Positions 1-8,462 of a stretch of 64,000 bases of DNA are shown here, piece by piece. The notes under the pieces were generated by a model, which saw nothing but the letters and a program-made list of their open reading frames with translations, was not told the origin of the DNA and did not search any database. This stretch comes from an uncultured Croceitalea sp. GTDB lineage: Bacteria; Bacteroidota; Bacteroidia; Flavobacteriales; Flavobacteriaceae. The stretch covers positions 124,001 to 188,000 of the forward strand of contig CANLXH010000003.1 in the NCBI GenBank assembly GCA_947495075.1, read 5' to 3'. The translations under genes were made by a program, and so were the position numbers. Within the stretch, counting starts at the first letter, position 1. Every line of letters starts with the position of its first letter.

Positions 1-1177
1 AAAACCCAAAAGGATGTATTTGACTAGTGCAATCTATCCAATAATAATCATCCTTATATGGTATTGCTAAAATTGCATGATTACCCTGTAAGCGAGAAAA
101 GTCTTTATCAAGATCAACTTTTCTCTTCCCAGCAGAAATAATGGTATAATACGATGGAACATCTACAGCTTTTAATAAAGCATAGGTGTAATTAGACAGT
201 CCTTTGCAATCACCATACTTAACTTTATCTACTTCAATGGCACTTATAGGTTTCCAGCCTCCTATTCCTATTTGAACACTAATATATCTGGTATTCTCCT
301 GTACATATTTGTAAACAATTCTTGCTTTTTCCAGATTATCATCAACTCCTACAACCAATTCTTTGACTTGCTTTATAGTTTCTGGTTCTAATATTTCTCT
401 ATTCTTAAGAAGCGCTTCATTCATCCAAAAACCCATATCTCTCCAATCTTCCACATGAGCTTCTTCACCTTTAAGATTAAATTTTTTCATTCTAAAAGCT
501 AGCCTAGGAACAATATCTCTAAAAGAAGGTCCCAAGGTTTCAAATCTTATAGGCAATATGTTTTTTGCTTTATAAATAATACTATTTGCATCATCAGATT
601 TTTCTAATAAAAGATTGTCTAGATTAAATTCTTTAACATCCGGTTTTAAATCTAAGTCTTGATATCTTATCTCTAAATAACTTTTCTCAATACTAGTTAA
701 ATAATTTGGTATAAAATACCAAGGCGGAAAGAAAGCAGTATCTGTAGTTTCTATAGTATATTTCACGGCAATCGTATAAGGATACGTAATTGGTGTATAT
801 TTATGATACAACATCCTATTATCTGTATACAGTGAAAAACCATCTGCCGCACTATAATCTTTAAATTCCTTTTTCTTTATCTTTTCTATTTCACCTCCTT
901 CGGCATTATAAACAAAAACACCTAAATCTCTAATCTTAGTTTCTTTATCATAAGAAACGCTAGTTATACTATTTTCATCTGCTTTTTTATTAAGAACTGT
1001 TACAACCTTACAAATTGTATATGCCAGTCTATCACTAGCTAGAATATTAATTTTCATTTCATCTAGTCTAACAACTGCATTAGTATCATTCAATAATTTT
1101 TCATCAATTGATTTAATGCTAAAATCTAGGTCTTGTGAAATAGAAAAAAAAGGAATTAGTAAATAGAGTAATCGCAT
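1..1177 (-). CDS. DUF3857/transglutaminase-like secreted protein, 3' end cut by window
   Basis: The visible 392 residues open with a short hydrophobic signal-like segment (residues 1-13), followed by a beta-rich region typical of DUF3857. A transglutaminase-like core follows: YGDCKGLS places the nucleophile at Cys324, QGNHAIL gives His367 and YWIDCTS gives Asp382, a full Cys-His-Asp triad. Such proteins are common in Bacteroidota and probably act in the periplasm; substrates are mostly unknown. The ATG at 1175-1177 is chosen because it directly precedes the signal-like segment. The reading frame is still open at base 1, so the C-terminus is missing. It reads in the same direction as dtd, 79 bp downstream of that gene. 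Confidence 0.82.
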   Translation of the reverse strand, partial: MRLLYLLIPFFSISQDLDFSIKSIDEKLLNDTNAVVRLDEMKINILASDRLAYTICKVVTVLNKKADENSITSVSYDKETKIRDLGVFVYNAEGGEIEKIKKKEFKDYSAADGFSLYTDNRMLYHKYTPITYPYTIAVKYTIETTDTAFFPPWYFIPNYLTSIEKSYLEIRYQDLDLKPDVKEFNLDNLLLEKSDDANSIIYKAKNILPIRFETLGPSFRDIVPRLAFRMKKFNLKGEEAHVEDWRDMGFWMNEALLKNREILEPETIKQVKELVVGVDDNLEKARIVYKYVQENTRYISVQIGIGGWKPISAIEVDKVKYGDCKGLSNYTYALLKAVDVPSYYTIISAGKRKVDLDKDFSRLQGNHAILAIPYKDDYYWIDCTSQIHPFGF

Positions 1178-1256
1178 GAAGTTATTTGGTCGGTTTATGA
1201 AAACTACGAAAATGATAAAAATCCTACAAATAAAATCTTAAAATCGGCAAAAGGGG

Positions 1257-1709
1257 TCATTCTTTGTTCTTTGTATCAATTATAATAGTCACTGGGCCAT
1301 CATTTAATAAATCAACTTTCATATCAGCACCAAAAATACCAGTACTCACTTTCTTTCCCAAGTCTTGCTCTAGTTGATTTACAAATCTTTCATATCTAGG
1401 TATTGCAACATCTGGCTTTGAAGCTTTTAAATAGGATGGGCGATTTCCTTTTTTTGTTGAAGCATGTAAGGTAAACTGGCTAACTACTATTGCATCACCA
1501 TTAGTTTGTAATAACGAATAATTCATTACACCGCTTTCATCATTAAATATTCTAAGGTTCACTATTTTCTTGGAAAGCCAGATAATATCCTCGGTAGTGT
1601 CTTGGTCTTCGATACCAATTAATAGTAATAATCCGTTATCGATTTTTGAAATTATGTCGCCATCAACAGTAACACTAGCCTTAGAAACTCTTTGTATAAC
1701 CGCTCGCAT
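1257..1709 (-). CDS. dtd: D-aminoacyl-tRNA deacylase
   Basis: At 150 residues it has the usual DTD length. DTD cleaves D-amino acids (and glycine from tRNA-Ala) off mischarged tRNA in the cytoplasm. The N-terminal MRAVIQRVSKASVTVDG matches the family start. The two active-site signatures are present: SQFTL at residues 77-81 and NDGPVT at 136-141, which carries the cross-subunit Gly-Pro element. The start is one base beyond the rsgA stop, so the two genes almost certainly share an mRNA. Confidence 0.95.
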   Translation of the reverse strand: MRAVIQRVSKASVTVDGDIISKIDNGLLLLIGIEDQDTTEDIIWLSKKIVNLRIFNDESGVMNYSLLQTNGDAIVVSQFTLHASTKKGNRPSYLKASKPDVAIPRYERFVNQLEQDLGKKVSTGIFGADMKVDLLNDGPVTIIIDTKNKE

Positions 1710-1710
1710 A

Positions 1711-2658
1711 TTATTCCTTGTAAATATCTACTCTATAACTCTCATCATCATCAGAAACCATCTGAACATAGCTTTTATATCTACTCCAAGCAATTTTGTC
1801 TCTTTCAAGAGCATCTTTAACTGCACATTTAGGTTCATCTAAATGCATACAGTTGTTAAATTTACATTCAGATTTTAGTTCAAAGAATTCTGGAAAATAA
1901 TCTCCTATCTCTTCTTTTTCCATGTCAACGATTCCGAAACCTCTAATTCCAGGTGTGTCAATAATCTGTGCTTTAAAAGAGAGGTCATACATTTCTGCAA
2001 AGGTAGTGGTATGTTGACCTTGTAGGTGTTGCTCGGATATCTCGGCAGTTTTTAATTTTAGATTAGGCTCTAATACATTTACTAAAGTAGATTTGCCAAC
2101 ACCAGAATGACCAGAAAACATACTAACTTTTCCTTTCATCAATTCTTTTACTAAATCAACATTTTCACCATTTTTAGCCGAAATTTGAAAACACTTATAA
2201 CCAATATTCTTGTATAGTTGAGTTAAGTAATCAATTTCAATTTTTTCTTCATCATTATACGAATCTATCTTATTAAACAATAGAATCGCAGGTATATCAT
2301 AAGCTTTCGCGGTAACTAAAAAACGATCAATAAAACTAGTAAATGTAGTAGGGTTATTTAATGTAATCATTAAAAATACTTGGTCCAGATTAACCGCAAT
2401 AATATGTGTTTGTTTAGAAAGATTTACCGACTTTCTAATGATGTAATTCTTACGGTCTTCGATAGCGTTTATTATCCCGACGGTTTCATCTCCCTTTTTT
2501 TCAAGCTCAAAAAAGACAATATCCCCAACTGCTATTGGGTTGGTACTTTTAATACCTTGTATGCGAAACTTTCCTTTAATTCGGCATTCATAGAAATCAC
2601 CATCAATAGATTTAACAGTATACCAACTTCCGGTAGATTTATACACAGTTCCGCGCAT
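1711..2658 (-). CDS. rsgA: Ribosome small subunit-dependent GTPase A
   Basis: RsgA is a late 30S assembly GTPase. The GTPase motifs appear in circularly permuted order, which defines the family: G4 NKID at 129-132, then G1 GHSGVGKS at 183-190, then G3 DTPG at 234-237. An N-terminal OB fold precedes them. A C-terminal zinc knuckle is formed by Cys265, Cys270, His272 and Cys278. The start used here is the ATG at 2656-2658, giving MRGTVYKSTG, the usual family N-terminus; an in-frame ATG 36 bases upstream would add 12 unconserved residues. It is followed by dtd with one base between, and is divergent from the secreted protein at 2764. Confidence 0.95.
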   Translation of the reverse strand: MRGTVYKSTGSWYTVKSIDGDFYECRIKGKFRIQGIKSTNPIAVGDIVFFELEKKGDETVGIINAIEDRKNYIIRKSVNLSKQTHIIAVNLDQVFLMITLNNPTTFTSFIDRFLVTAKAYDIPAILLFNKIDSYNDEEKIEIDYLTQLYKNIGYKCFQISAKNGENVDLVKELMKGKVSMFSGHSGVGKSTLVNVLEPNLKLKTAEISEQHLQGQHTTTFAEMYDLSFKAQIIDTPGIRGFGIVDMEKEEIGDYFPEFFELKSECKFNNCMHLDEPKCAVKDALERDKIAWSRYKSYVQMVSDDDESYRVDIYKE

Positions 2659-2763
2659 ACAACACTTTATTATTAACAATACGTACAATAACAAAGAAAC
2701 AACTTTCTTTTTATACCTTTTTGTAGTATTATTGAATACTAAACACTCAAAATCAACTTTATA

Positions 2764-3576
2764 ATGAAACTCAGGAATTTATTTTTTACCCTTTTATTTT
2801 GTGTATTTTCTAACTTGCTTACCGCACAAGAAGTAATTACCAACAAAAGTATTGTACAAATGATGGAACTTGGTTTTGATGATACCATGATTATAGACAA
2901 AATATACACTTCTGATGTAAAATTTGATGCATCTATTGCAGGTCTTGGAGCTCTTAAAAAAGCAGGAGTTTCTTCTGAAGTTATTTCTCTTGTTATGGAA
3001 AAATCAAAACAGAATACAAAATCTAAGACAGGTATTTACTTTATAAATGAGGATGATGAAGCTGAACTAATACAACCAGCAGTTTTTTCAGGTAAAAACA
3101 GTAACCAAGTAGCACAAAAATTAGTTTCGGGATTTATTAATGCCAAACAAAAAGCAAGATTACCTAGAACAAAGAGCAACAATGTTATCAAAACTAATAG
3201 ACCTGAATTTACGTTTAAGTTTAATCCAGCAACTACTGAAGTTGACAACCTGCAAAATACCCAAGGCAACCAAGCTGGGCTACTAAATTGGTGGTTTAGA
3301 GTAGCTAGCAATCCTAACGAATTTGTTCTAGTAAAACTTAAGGTTAGAGAAAAACAAAACTTGAGAGAGGTTATAACTGGAAAAAGTAACTGGCTTTCTA
3401 GTAATGAGGGTGTAGATCCTAAACTAGCAATTGGATTTGATATTGAAGAAATTGAGGGAAATGTCTTTAAAGTGACACCAACATCTCTTGAACCAGGAGA
3501 ATATGCCTTCCTTTATCAAGGACAAGTACCACAGGGTAGACAGAATCAATCTGTATTTGATTTTTCCATTCAATAA
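2764..3576 (+). CDS. Secreted protein of unknown function
   Basis: The 270-residue product has a clear signal peptide (residues 1-21, ending LLTAQE). Residues 25-75 form a short helical module of the type 'SIVQMMELGF..IIDKI...GLGALKKAGVS..VI', which recurs in many secreted Bacteroidota proteins. The remaining 190 residues show no motif I recognise; they look beta-rich, with WWFRV and EPGEYAFLY segments. It is transcribed alone, divergent from rsgA, and ends at a strong terminator. No function is assigned. Confidence 0.75.
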   Translation: MKLRNLFFTLLFCVFSNLLTAQEVITNKSIVQMMELGFDDTMIIDKIYTSDVKFDASIAGLGALKKAGVSSEVISLVMEKSKQNTKSKTGIYFINEDDEAELIQPAVFSGKNSNQVAQKLVSGFINAKQKARLPRTKSNNVIKTNRPEFTFKFNPATTEVDNLQNTQGNQAGLLNWWFRVASNPNEFVLVKLKVREKQNLREVITGKSNWLSSNEGVDPKLAIGFDIEEIEGNVFKVTPTSLEPGEYAFLYQGQVPQGRQNQSVFDFSIQ

Positions 3577-3595
3577 ATTAAAAAAATACACAGTT

Positions 3596-3624
3596 AAAAA
3601 CCTCAGGAATTCCTGAGGTTTTTT
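3596..3624 (+). terminator. Rho-independent terminator
   Basis: An 11-bp perfect palindrome (AACCTCAGGAA/TTCCTGAGGTT) is followed by a run of T residues, 20 bp after the stop codon of the gene at 2764. Confidence 0.9.
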
Positions 3625-3719
3625 GTTTTGTAATCCCTCGAGATTTTTCTAAAATAATAGGGTTTTGTAGTATTTGGCATCAAATTTGTAAATTCAAGAG
3701 AAACAAAAATAAATCACCA

Positions 3720-4160
3720 ATGAAAAAATTTCTATTATTTACAGTATTGGCGGTAATCGCTACTTTTGGTCTACAGGCTCAAGAATATAGGGTAATTACA
3801 AGTGTTGAATCCATAGTCTCCAGTGGTCTTGGTAGGTCACGTATCATCAATGCTCTTGAAGACAAGGATTATAAAGAGTACACAAGCGCCCAAACCGAAG
3901 AAGACAATACTAGAAACAAATCTAAAAGAAGTGATATTAGAGTCAAAAATTTTGAAGAAACCAAATTATTAAATTTCTTCAATTTAGGCGGTATTAGGTT
4001 TCAAAATATTGCAGCAAATGATGCTCTTTTAACTTCAATGATAAATGACATGGTTGCCAATGGTTGGGAATTAGCTTTTGTAACCAGCGCAGTAGAAAGT
4101 GATGGAGGAAAATCTGATGGTCAAGGAATTTTTATCACACGCTATATCTTTAAGAAATAA
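3720..4160 (+). CDS. Small secreted protein of unknown function
   Basis: This is a 146-residue protein with a signal peptide (residues 1-20, cut near LQAQE). The mature part begins EYRVITSVESIVSSGLGRSRI and ends with NGWELAFVTSAVES...GIFITRYIFKK. The 'GWEL' plus terminal strand pattern resembles small DUF4177-like folds, but that is only a visual resemblance. It lies between two terminators and so forms a single-gene unit. No function can be assigned. Confidence 0.7.
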   Translation: MKKFLLFTVLAVIATFGLQAQEYRVITSVESIVSSGLGRSRIINALEDKDYKEYTSAQTEEDNTRNKSKRSDIRVKNFEETKLLNFFNLGGIRFQNIAANDALLTSMINDMVANGWELAFVTSAVESDGGKSDGQGIFITRYIFKK

Positions 4161-4183
4161 AGTATTAGACTAAAATCTAATAA

Positions 4184-4213
4184 AAAACCCTCAATCATAA
4201 AATTGAGGGTTTT
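4184..4213. terminator. Bidirectional terminator
   Basis: A 12-bp stem (AAAACCCTCAAT/ATTGAGGGTTTT) with a 6-nt loop is flanked by A and T runs. It lies between two convergent genes, the secreted protein ending at 4160 and the aromatic operon ending at 4219, so it can serve both. Confidence 0.88.
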
Positions 4214-4218
4214 CATTT

Positions 4219-5301
4219 TTATGCTTTTACAATCTTCTCTTGATGGTTGATTGATTCTTGGTGAATGGCTTTAAACATTCTAAGCACAAACTCTTCACTT
4301 AATCCTTTGCTTTCCCCTTCTAAAATCATAGCTCCTAATATCTGGTTCCATCTATTGGACTGTAAAACAGCAACATTTTTCTCTTTTTTTAATTGTCCTA
4401 TATTATCTGCAATTTTCATTCTTTTACCAAGAGTTTCAATAAGCTGATTATCTACTACATCTATCTGTGCTCTTAGATTACTTAGTTTAGTAGTATATTC
4501 TGCTTCTTCGTTAGTCTCTTTTCTGATTCTTAAATCCTGCATAATTTGAACTAATCTTTGTGGTGTTACTTGCTGTGCGGCATCGCTCCAAGCATTATCT
4601 GGATCATAATGTGTTTCAATCATTAACCCATCAAAATTTAAATCCAAAGCAGTTTGCGAAACGTCAAAAATCATATCACGCTTTCCTGTAATGTGAGATG
4701 GATCATTAATCAGCGGTAAATCTGGAAATCTATTTTGAAATTCAATAGCCAATTGCCACTCAGGAATATTACGATACTTCGTTTTTTCATAGGTAGAAAA
4801 CCCTCTATGGATGGCCCCTAATTTTTTGATACCAGCTGTATGTAATCTTTCTATACCTCCTAACCATAGTGCTAAATCTGGATTTACAGGGTTTTTAACC
4901 AATACAATCTTATCCGTACCTGCCAAAGCATCTGCTAATTCTTGCATAATAAACGGACTCACCGTTGATCGTGCTCCAATCCACAATAAATCTACATCGT
5001 GTTCCAAAGCCAGTTCTACATGAGCACGATTAGCCACCTCTGTAGCCGTTTTTAAACCTGTCTCTTCTTTTACTTTCTGCAACCATTTTAAACCTAAAGC
5101 ACCTACTCCTTCAAAATTTCCTGGACGAGTTCTTGGTTTCCAAATACCAGCTCGGTAATAATTTACATCTGTATCCTTTAGCTCATGAGCAATCTTTAAT
5201 ACTTGTTCTTCTGTCTCTGCGCTACATGGCCCTGCAATTACTAGTGGATGAGGCAATGCCATATCATCTAACCATGTTCTCATTTCTTTTGAATTTTCCA
5301 T
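4219..5301 (-). CDS. Bifunctional DAHP synthase / chorismate mutase
   Basis: Residues 1-262 are a type I-beta 3-deoxy-7-phosphoheptulonate synthase. Signatures include AGPCSAET (23-30), RAGIWKPRTRPGNFEG (50-65), KNPVNPDLALW, AIHRGFST and NDPSHITGKRD. Residues 273-356 are an AroQ-type chorismate mutase helix bundle (LRAQIDVVDNQLIETLGKRM...). The enzyme thus catalyses the first step of the shikimate pathway and the first step of the Phe/Tyr branch; the fused mutase may also let prephenate inhibit the synthase. It is the last gene of the pheA operon, 9 bp after tyrA. Confidence 0.93.
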   Translation of the reverse strand: MENSKEMRTWLDDMALPHPLVIAGPCSAETEEQVLKIAHELKDTDVNYYRAGIWKPRTRPGNFEGVGALGLKWLQKVKEETGLKTATEVANRAHVELALEHDVDLLWIGARSTVSPFIMQELADALAGTDKIVLVKNPVNPDLALWLGGIERLHTAGIKKLGAIHRGFSTYEKTKYRNIPEWQLAIEFQNRFPDLPLINDPSHITGKRDMIFDVSQTALDLNFDGLMIETHYDPDNAWSDAAQQVTPQRLVQIMQDLRIRKETNEEAEYTTKLSNLRAQIDVVDNQLIETLGKRMKIADNIGQLKKEKNVAVLQSNRWNQILGAMILEGESKGLSEEFVLRMFKAIHQESINHQEKIVKA

Positions 5302-5310
5302 AGGTGTATT

Positions 5311-6168
5311 CTATTTTGTAAGTGGTATTCCGTTTAGTATTTGTTTTATTTTATTCGTATTGTTCATTTCTGCATACACTCCTTCAAAATCATCATTTTC
5401 TATCATTTCTTTAAATGATTCTAAATTCTGAATGTACTCTTGCAGAGTCTCTATAACATTATCTTTATTCTGTTTAAAAATGGGAGTCCACATCGCAGGT
5501 GAACTTTTAGCAAGACGCACGGTGCTTTCAAAACCACTGCCCGCCATATCAAAAATATCTCGCTCGTTTTTTTCTTTTTCAATAACCGTTTTCCCTAGCA
5601 TGAAAGAGCTAATGTGAGAAAGATGAGATACATATGCAATGTGTTTATCGTGAGCTTCAGCATTCATGTATCTAATTCGCATTCCCATCTCTTGAAAAAG
5701 CCTCAAAGCACTTTCTTGAAGTTTAAAAGCTGTTTTCTCAACTTCACAAATAATATTAGTTTTGCCTTTGTATAGATTTTCAATAGCTGCTTCCGGTCCG
5801 GAAAACTCGGTCCCTGCAATAGGATGACAAGCTAAAAAATTCCTTCTTTTATCGTGGTTTTTAATAGACTTGCATACTAAGGATTTTGTAGAACCAGCAT
5901 CGAAAACAACAGTTTCTTCTCCAACAGCATCTAGTATCTTAGGCAATTCTTTTACCAAAACATCCACAGGTATCGCCACCAATACCATAGTTGCATCTAA
6001 TAGGTCCCCCTTATTAGCTTCAGCATCAATAAAACCTAATGACAAAGCTTTTTTTAAATGGTCTTGATTAGAATCCATACCTAAAATTTCAGTATTTGTA
6101 CGGAGACGTTTTAGGTCTTTTGCAAAAGAACCTCCTATTAACCCTAAACCTATCACTATAACTTTCAT
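5311..6168 (-). CDS. tyrA: Prephenate dehydrogenase
   Basis: The 285-residue enzyme oxidises and decarboxylates prephenate to 4-hydroxyphenylpyruvate for tyrosine. The N-terminal Rossmann motif GLGLIGGS (7-14) binds NAD(P). The family signature HPIAGTEFSGPEAA follows, with a C-terminal helical dimerisation region. No regulatory ACT domain is attached. It lies 3 bp after the aminotransferase gene and 9 bp before the DAHP synthase gene. Confidence 0.93.
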   Translation of the reverse strand: MKVIVIGLGLIGGSFAKDLKRLRTNTEILGMDSNQDHLKKALSLGFIDAEANKGDLLDATMVLVAIPVDVLVKELPKILDAVGEETVVFDAGSTKSLVCKSIKNHDKRRNFLACHPIAGTEFSGPEAAIENLYKGKTNIICEVEKTAFKLQESALRLFQEMGMRIRYMNAEAHDKHIAYVSHLSHISSFMLGKTVIEKEKNERDIFDMAGSGFESTVRLAKSSPAMWTPIFKQNKDNVIETLQEYIQNLESFKEMIENDDFEGVYAEMNNTNKIKQILNGIPLTK

Positions 6169-6171
6169 AGT

Positions 6172-7314
6172 TTAAAACCTGTCTATTGCTTCTTTTATCT
6201 TATCTTCCTTAACACACAAAGAAAACCTAATGTACCCTTCACCATTATTCCCAAAAATAGTTCCTGGCGCTACAAAAATATTTTTATCATATAATAGATT
6301 ATCTATATAATCTTCAGATGATTTTGAGCCTACTGGTAGTTTTGCCCAAACAAACATACCAACAGCATTTTTATCGTAAGTTGCTCTTAGTTTATCTGCA
6401 AGTTGAAATAGCAGTTTTTGTCTTCTACTATAAACCTCATCCAACCCTGCAAACCATTCTTTACCACTTTTTAAAGCAGCTATCGCGCCTTTTTGAATTC
6501 CATAAAACATACCAGAATCCATATTACTTTTTACTTTTAAAATAGCACTAATATTGACAGAATTACCTAAAACCATGCCAACTCTCCAACCTGCCATATT
6601 AAAGGTTTTGCTTAGACTATTTAGTTCTAAACAATGCTCTTTTGCATTTTGTATAGATAAAATACTCACTGGATTCTTAGTAAGCACAAAACTGTAAGGA
6701 TTATCATTTATCAGCAAAATGCTATGAGCTTTTGCAAAAGCAATTAGTTTACCTAGCTGTTCTAAAGAAGCAATAGCGCCCGTTGGCATATGAGGATAAC
6801 TTATCCACATTAGTTTCACCTTAGACAAGTCCTCTTTAGCTAATAGTTCTAAATTAGGGAACCATCCATTTTCAGCTTTTAAATCATAAGTTCTGGGTAC
6901 TGCCTCAACCAATTTGGTTACTGCAGCATAGGTTGGATATCCTGGGTCTGGAATCAATACCTCATCTCCTTTATTTAAAAAAGCCATACTAATATGCATA
7001 ATACCTTCTTTAGAACCCATTAAGGGTAGAACTTCATTTGCAGGATTTACTATAACCTCAAACTTATTTTTATAAAAAGAAGCTATTGCTGATCTAAGCT
7101 CTGGCAAACCTTGATAACTTTGATATTGACTTGCCCCTGGATCAATAACAGCATTCTTTAACGCCTCTAAAACTTTATTTGAAGGAGCTAAATCTGGACT
7201 ACCAATACCCATATTTATAATTGGTTTTCCATCAGCAATTAAACTCCTCACTTCTCTTAACTTTTTAGAGAAATAGTATTCTTGAACCGATTCTAATCTA
7301 TCTGCAGTTATCAT
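6172..7314 (-). CDS. Class I/II PLP aminotransferase (probable aromatic or prephenate aminotransferase)
   Basis: This is a 380-residue fold type I aminotransferase. LNSLSKTFNMAGWRVGM places the PLP-binding lysine at Lys236, and the downstream Arg is in the usual WRVGM context. The location, between pheA and tyrA, suggests it makes phenylalanine and tyrosine from their keto acids or transaminates prephenate; sequence alone cannot separate these from a general aspartate or methionine aminotransferase. Its ATG overlaps the pheA stop by 4 bases, implying translational coupling. Confidence 0.9.
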   Translation of the reverse strand: MITADRLESVQEYYFSKKLREVRSLIADGKPIINMGIGSPDLAPSNKVLEALKNAVIDPGASQYQSYQGLPELRSAIASFYKNKFEVIVNPANEVLPLMGSKEGIMHISMAFLNKGDEVLIPDPGYPTYAAVTKLVEAVPRTYDLKAENGWFPNLELLAKEDLSKVKLMWISYPHMPTGAIASLEQLGKLIAFAKAHSILLINDNPYSFVLTKNPVSILSIQNAKEHCLELNSLSKTFNMAGWRVGMVLGNSVNISAILKVKSNMDSGMFYGIQKGAIAALKSGKEWFAGLDEVYSRRQKLLFQLADKLRATYDKNAVGMFVWAKLPVGSKSSEDYIDNLLYDKNIFVAPGTIFGNNGEGYIRFSLCVKEDKIKEAIDRF

Positions 7315-8141
7315 GATTTTAATGCATTTTTATATTCTCCTAACACTCTAAAATCTTCAGACATGATTTCTAATAGTGCTTTTCCTTTTTCAAAATCTGC
7401 ATATACATCAAAAGTTACATCCACAAAAAATGCATATTTCCAAGGGGTTTCTATAACAGGAAGAGATTGAATCTTAGTTAAATTCATATTACAATCACTC
7501 ATCACATTTAGCACAGTGGCTAAGCTTCCTCTTTTATGTTCAGTAACAAATCTTAAAGAGGCTTTATTTATCTCTTTTTTTGATAATAGTTTATTTTCCT
7601 TTTTTAGAATAATAAAGCGGGTAGCATTATTTTTTATGGTTTGTATAGATCGTGCAATGATTTCTAAACCATATAACTCTGAGGCTACAGCAGGAGCTAT
7701 GGCACCAATGTTATGCAAATTTTTATTTTGTATTCTTTTTGCGGTTTCCGCAGTATCTACATCTTCCACTAATTTTATTTCTGGGTATTTTTTAAAAAAT
7801 TCTTTACACTGTAAAAGTGCCATAGGATGAGAATGAACTTCTTTAAGGTTTTGAATTTTAACTCCTTTTTTAACCATTAAATGATGCTGAATATTTAAAT
7901 AATATTCACCGATAATGTGTAGATTGTTGTGATATATAAGATTATAGTTAGGGATAATACTTCCCGCAATAGAATTCTCAATTGCCATTATAGCTTTATC
8001 TGCCTTATCATCAAGAACAGCTTCTATTAGTTTATCAAAAGAAAAACATTCTACTAATTCAATAGTATCTCCATAGAAATCTTTAGCCACCTGGTGGTGA
8101 TTACTTCCTTTTATTCCTTGTATGGCTACCTTTAAATTCAT
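7311..8141 (-). CDS. pheA: Prephenate dehydratase
   Basis: The 276-residue enzyme converts prephenate to phenylpyruvate. Family motifs are the ENS segment (55-57), HSHPMALLQC (103-112) and NNATRF with the catalytic Thr-Arg-Phe at 174-176. An ACT domain spans about 196-270 and should bind phenylalanine; its usual ESRP element reads IQSLP here. There is no fused chorismate mutase, since that activity sits in the last gene of the operon. The start codon lies only 3 bases beyond the U-tract of an attenuator hairpin, so the first gene is directly controlled by the leader. Confidence 0.95.
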   Translation of the reverse strand: MNLKVAIQGIKGSNHHQVAKDFYGDTIELVECFSFDKLIEAVLDDKADKAIMAIENSIAGSIIPNYNLIYHNNLHIIGEYYLNIQHHLMVKKGVKIQNLKEVHSHPMALLQCKEFFKKYPEIKLVEDVDTAETAKRIQNKNLHNIGAIAPAVASELYGLEIIARSIQTIKNNATRFIILKKENKLLSKKEINKASLRFVTEHKRGSLATVLNVMSDCNMNLTKIQSLPVIETPWKYAFFVDVTFDVYADFEKGKALLEIMSEDFRVLGEYKNALKS

Positions 8142-8144
8142 TCC

Positions 8145-8214
8145 AAAAAAAAATCCTGATTTATATCAGGACTTTATATCTTTTATATACTATACGTATG
8201 CTATAACAGTCCTG
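8145..8214 (-). promoter_or_regulatory. Transcription attenuator of the aromatic operon (terminator/antiterminator pair)
   Basis: On the minus strand a 7-bp hairpin (TCCTGAT, 4-nt loop, ATCAGGA; bases 8171-8154) is followed by nine T residues (8153-8145) and then the pheA start. The hairpin's 5' side (AGTCCTG, 8173-8167) can instead pair with CAGGACT at 8214-8208, at the end of the leader-peptide ORF. With one bulged G this alternative stem extends to 12 bp. The two pairings exclude each other, the classical attenuator layout. A ribosome finishing the leader peptide would cover 8214-8208 and permit termination; one stalled on the aromatic codons would leave it free and block termination. Confidence 0.85.
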
Positions 8215-8272
8215 TATCTCTTTTAAAAAAGAAATAGAAATAATAACCGTTCCAGAAATACGTCTTTGTCAT
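8201..8272 (-). CDS. Leader peptide of the aromatic amino acid operon (23 aa)
   Basis: This short ORF has ATG at 8272-8270 and TAG at 8203-8201. Ten of its 23 residues are aromatic: Y5, F6, W7, then YYFYFFF at 10-16, ending KRDTGLL. It begins about 12 nt after the predicted transcription start and ends on the antiterminator strand of the hairpin ahead of pheA. Composition and placement fit a stalling leader peptide that senses charged tRNA-Phe and tRNA-Tyr. No strong Shine-Dalgarno is visible, which is usual in Bacteroidota. Confidence 0.82.
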   Translation of the reverse strand: MTKTYFWNGYYFYFFFKRDTGLL

Positions 8273-8291
8273 TCTTACTTTAATTCTTAGC

Positions 8292-8321
8292 TAAGATTAG
8301 GCATTACAGTGAGAAAACAAA
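8292..8321 (-). promoter_or_regulatory. Probable promoter of the aromatic operon
   Basis: On the minus strand TTTG (8321-8318) is followed after 18 nt by TAATCTTA (8299-8292), close to the Bacteroidota -33/-7 pair TTTG and TAnnTTTG. This places transcription start near 8284, just upstream of the leader peptide. Confidence 0.55.
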
Positions 8322-8437
8322 GAGCTTTTCTTATTTTTTTATTTTTATTGATTAATCAACCTAATAATTACAAATAGCTAGATTATATGATGTTTTTATT
8401 GAGAATATGAAAATTAATTTTCCAAACAAGAATATCT

Positions 8438-8445
8438 TATTTTTG
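8438..8445 (+). promoter_or_regulatory. Probable -7 promoter element of gldA
   Basis: TATTTTTG matches TAnnTTTG exactly and lies 18 bp before the gldA ATG. No clear -33 TTTG is seen at the expected distance. Confidence 0.45.
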
Positions 8446-8462
8446 AACTTTAAAATAAAATC

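Noticed and set aside
1570..1842. Plus-strand ORF antisense to dtd/rsgA
   Set aside because: It lies wholly over two conserved genes, has no family likeness and reflects AT-rich antisense reading.
2658..2694. Upstream ATG as the rsgA start
   Set aside because: It adds 12 hydrophobic unconserved residues; MRGTVYKSTG is the usual N-terminus.
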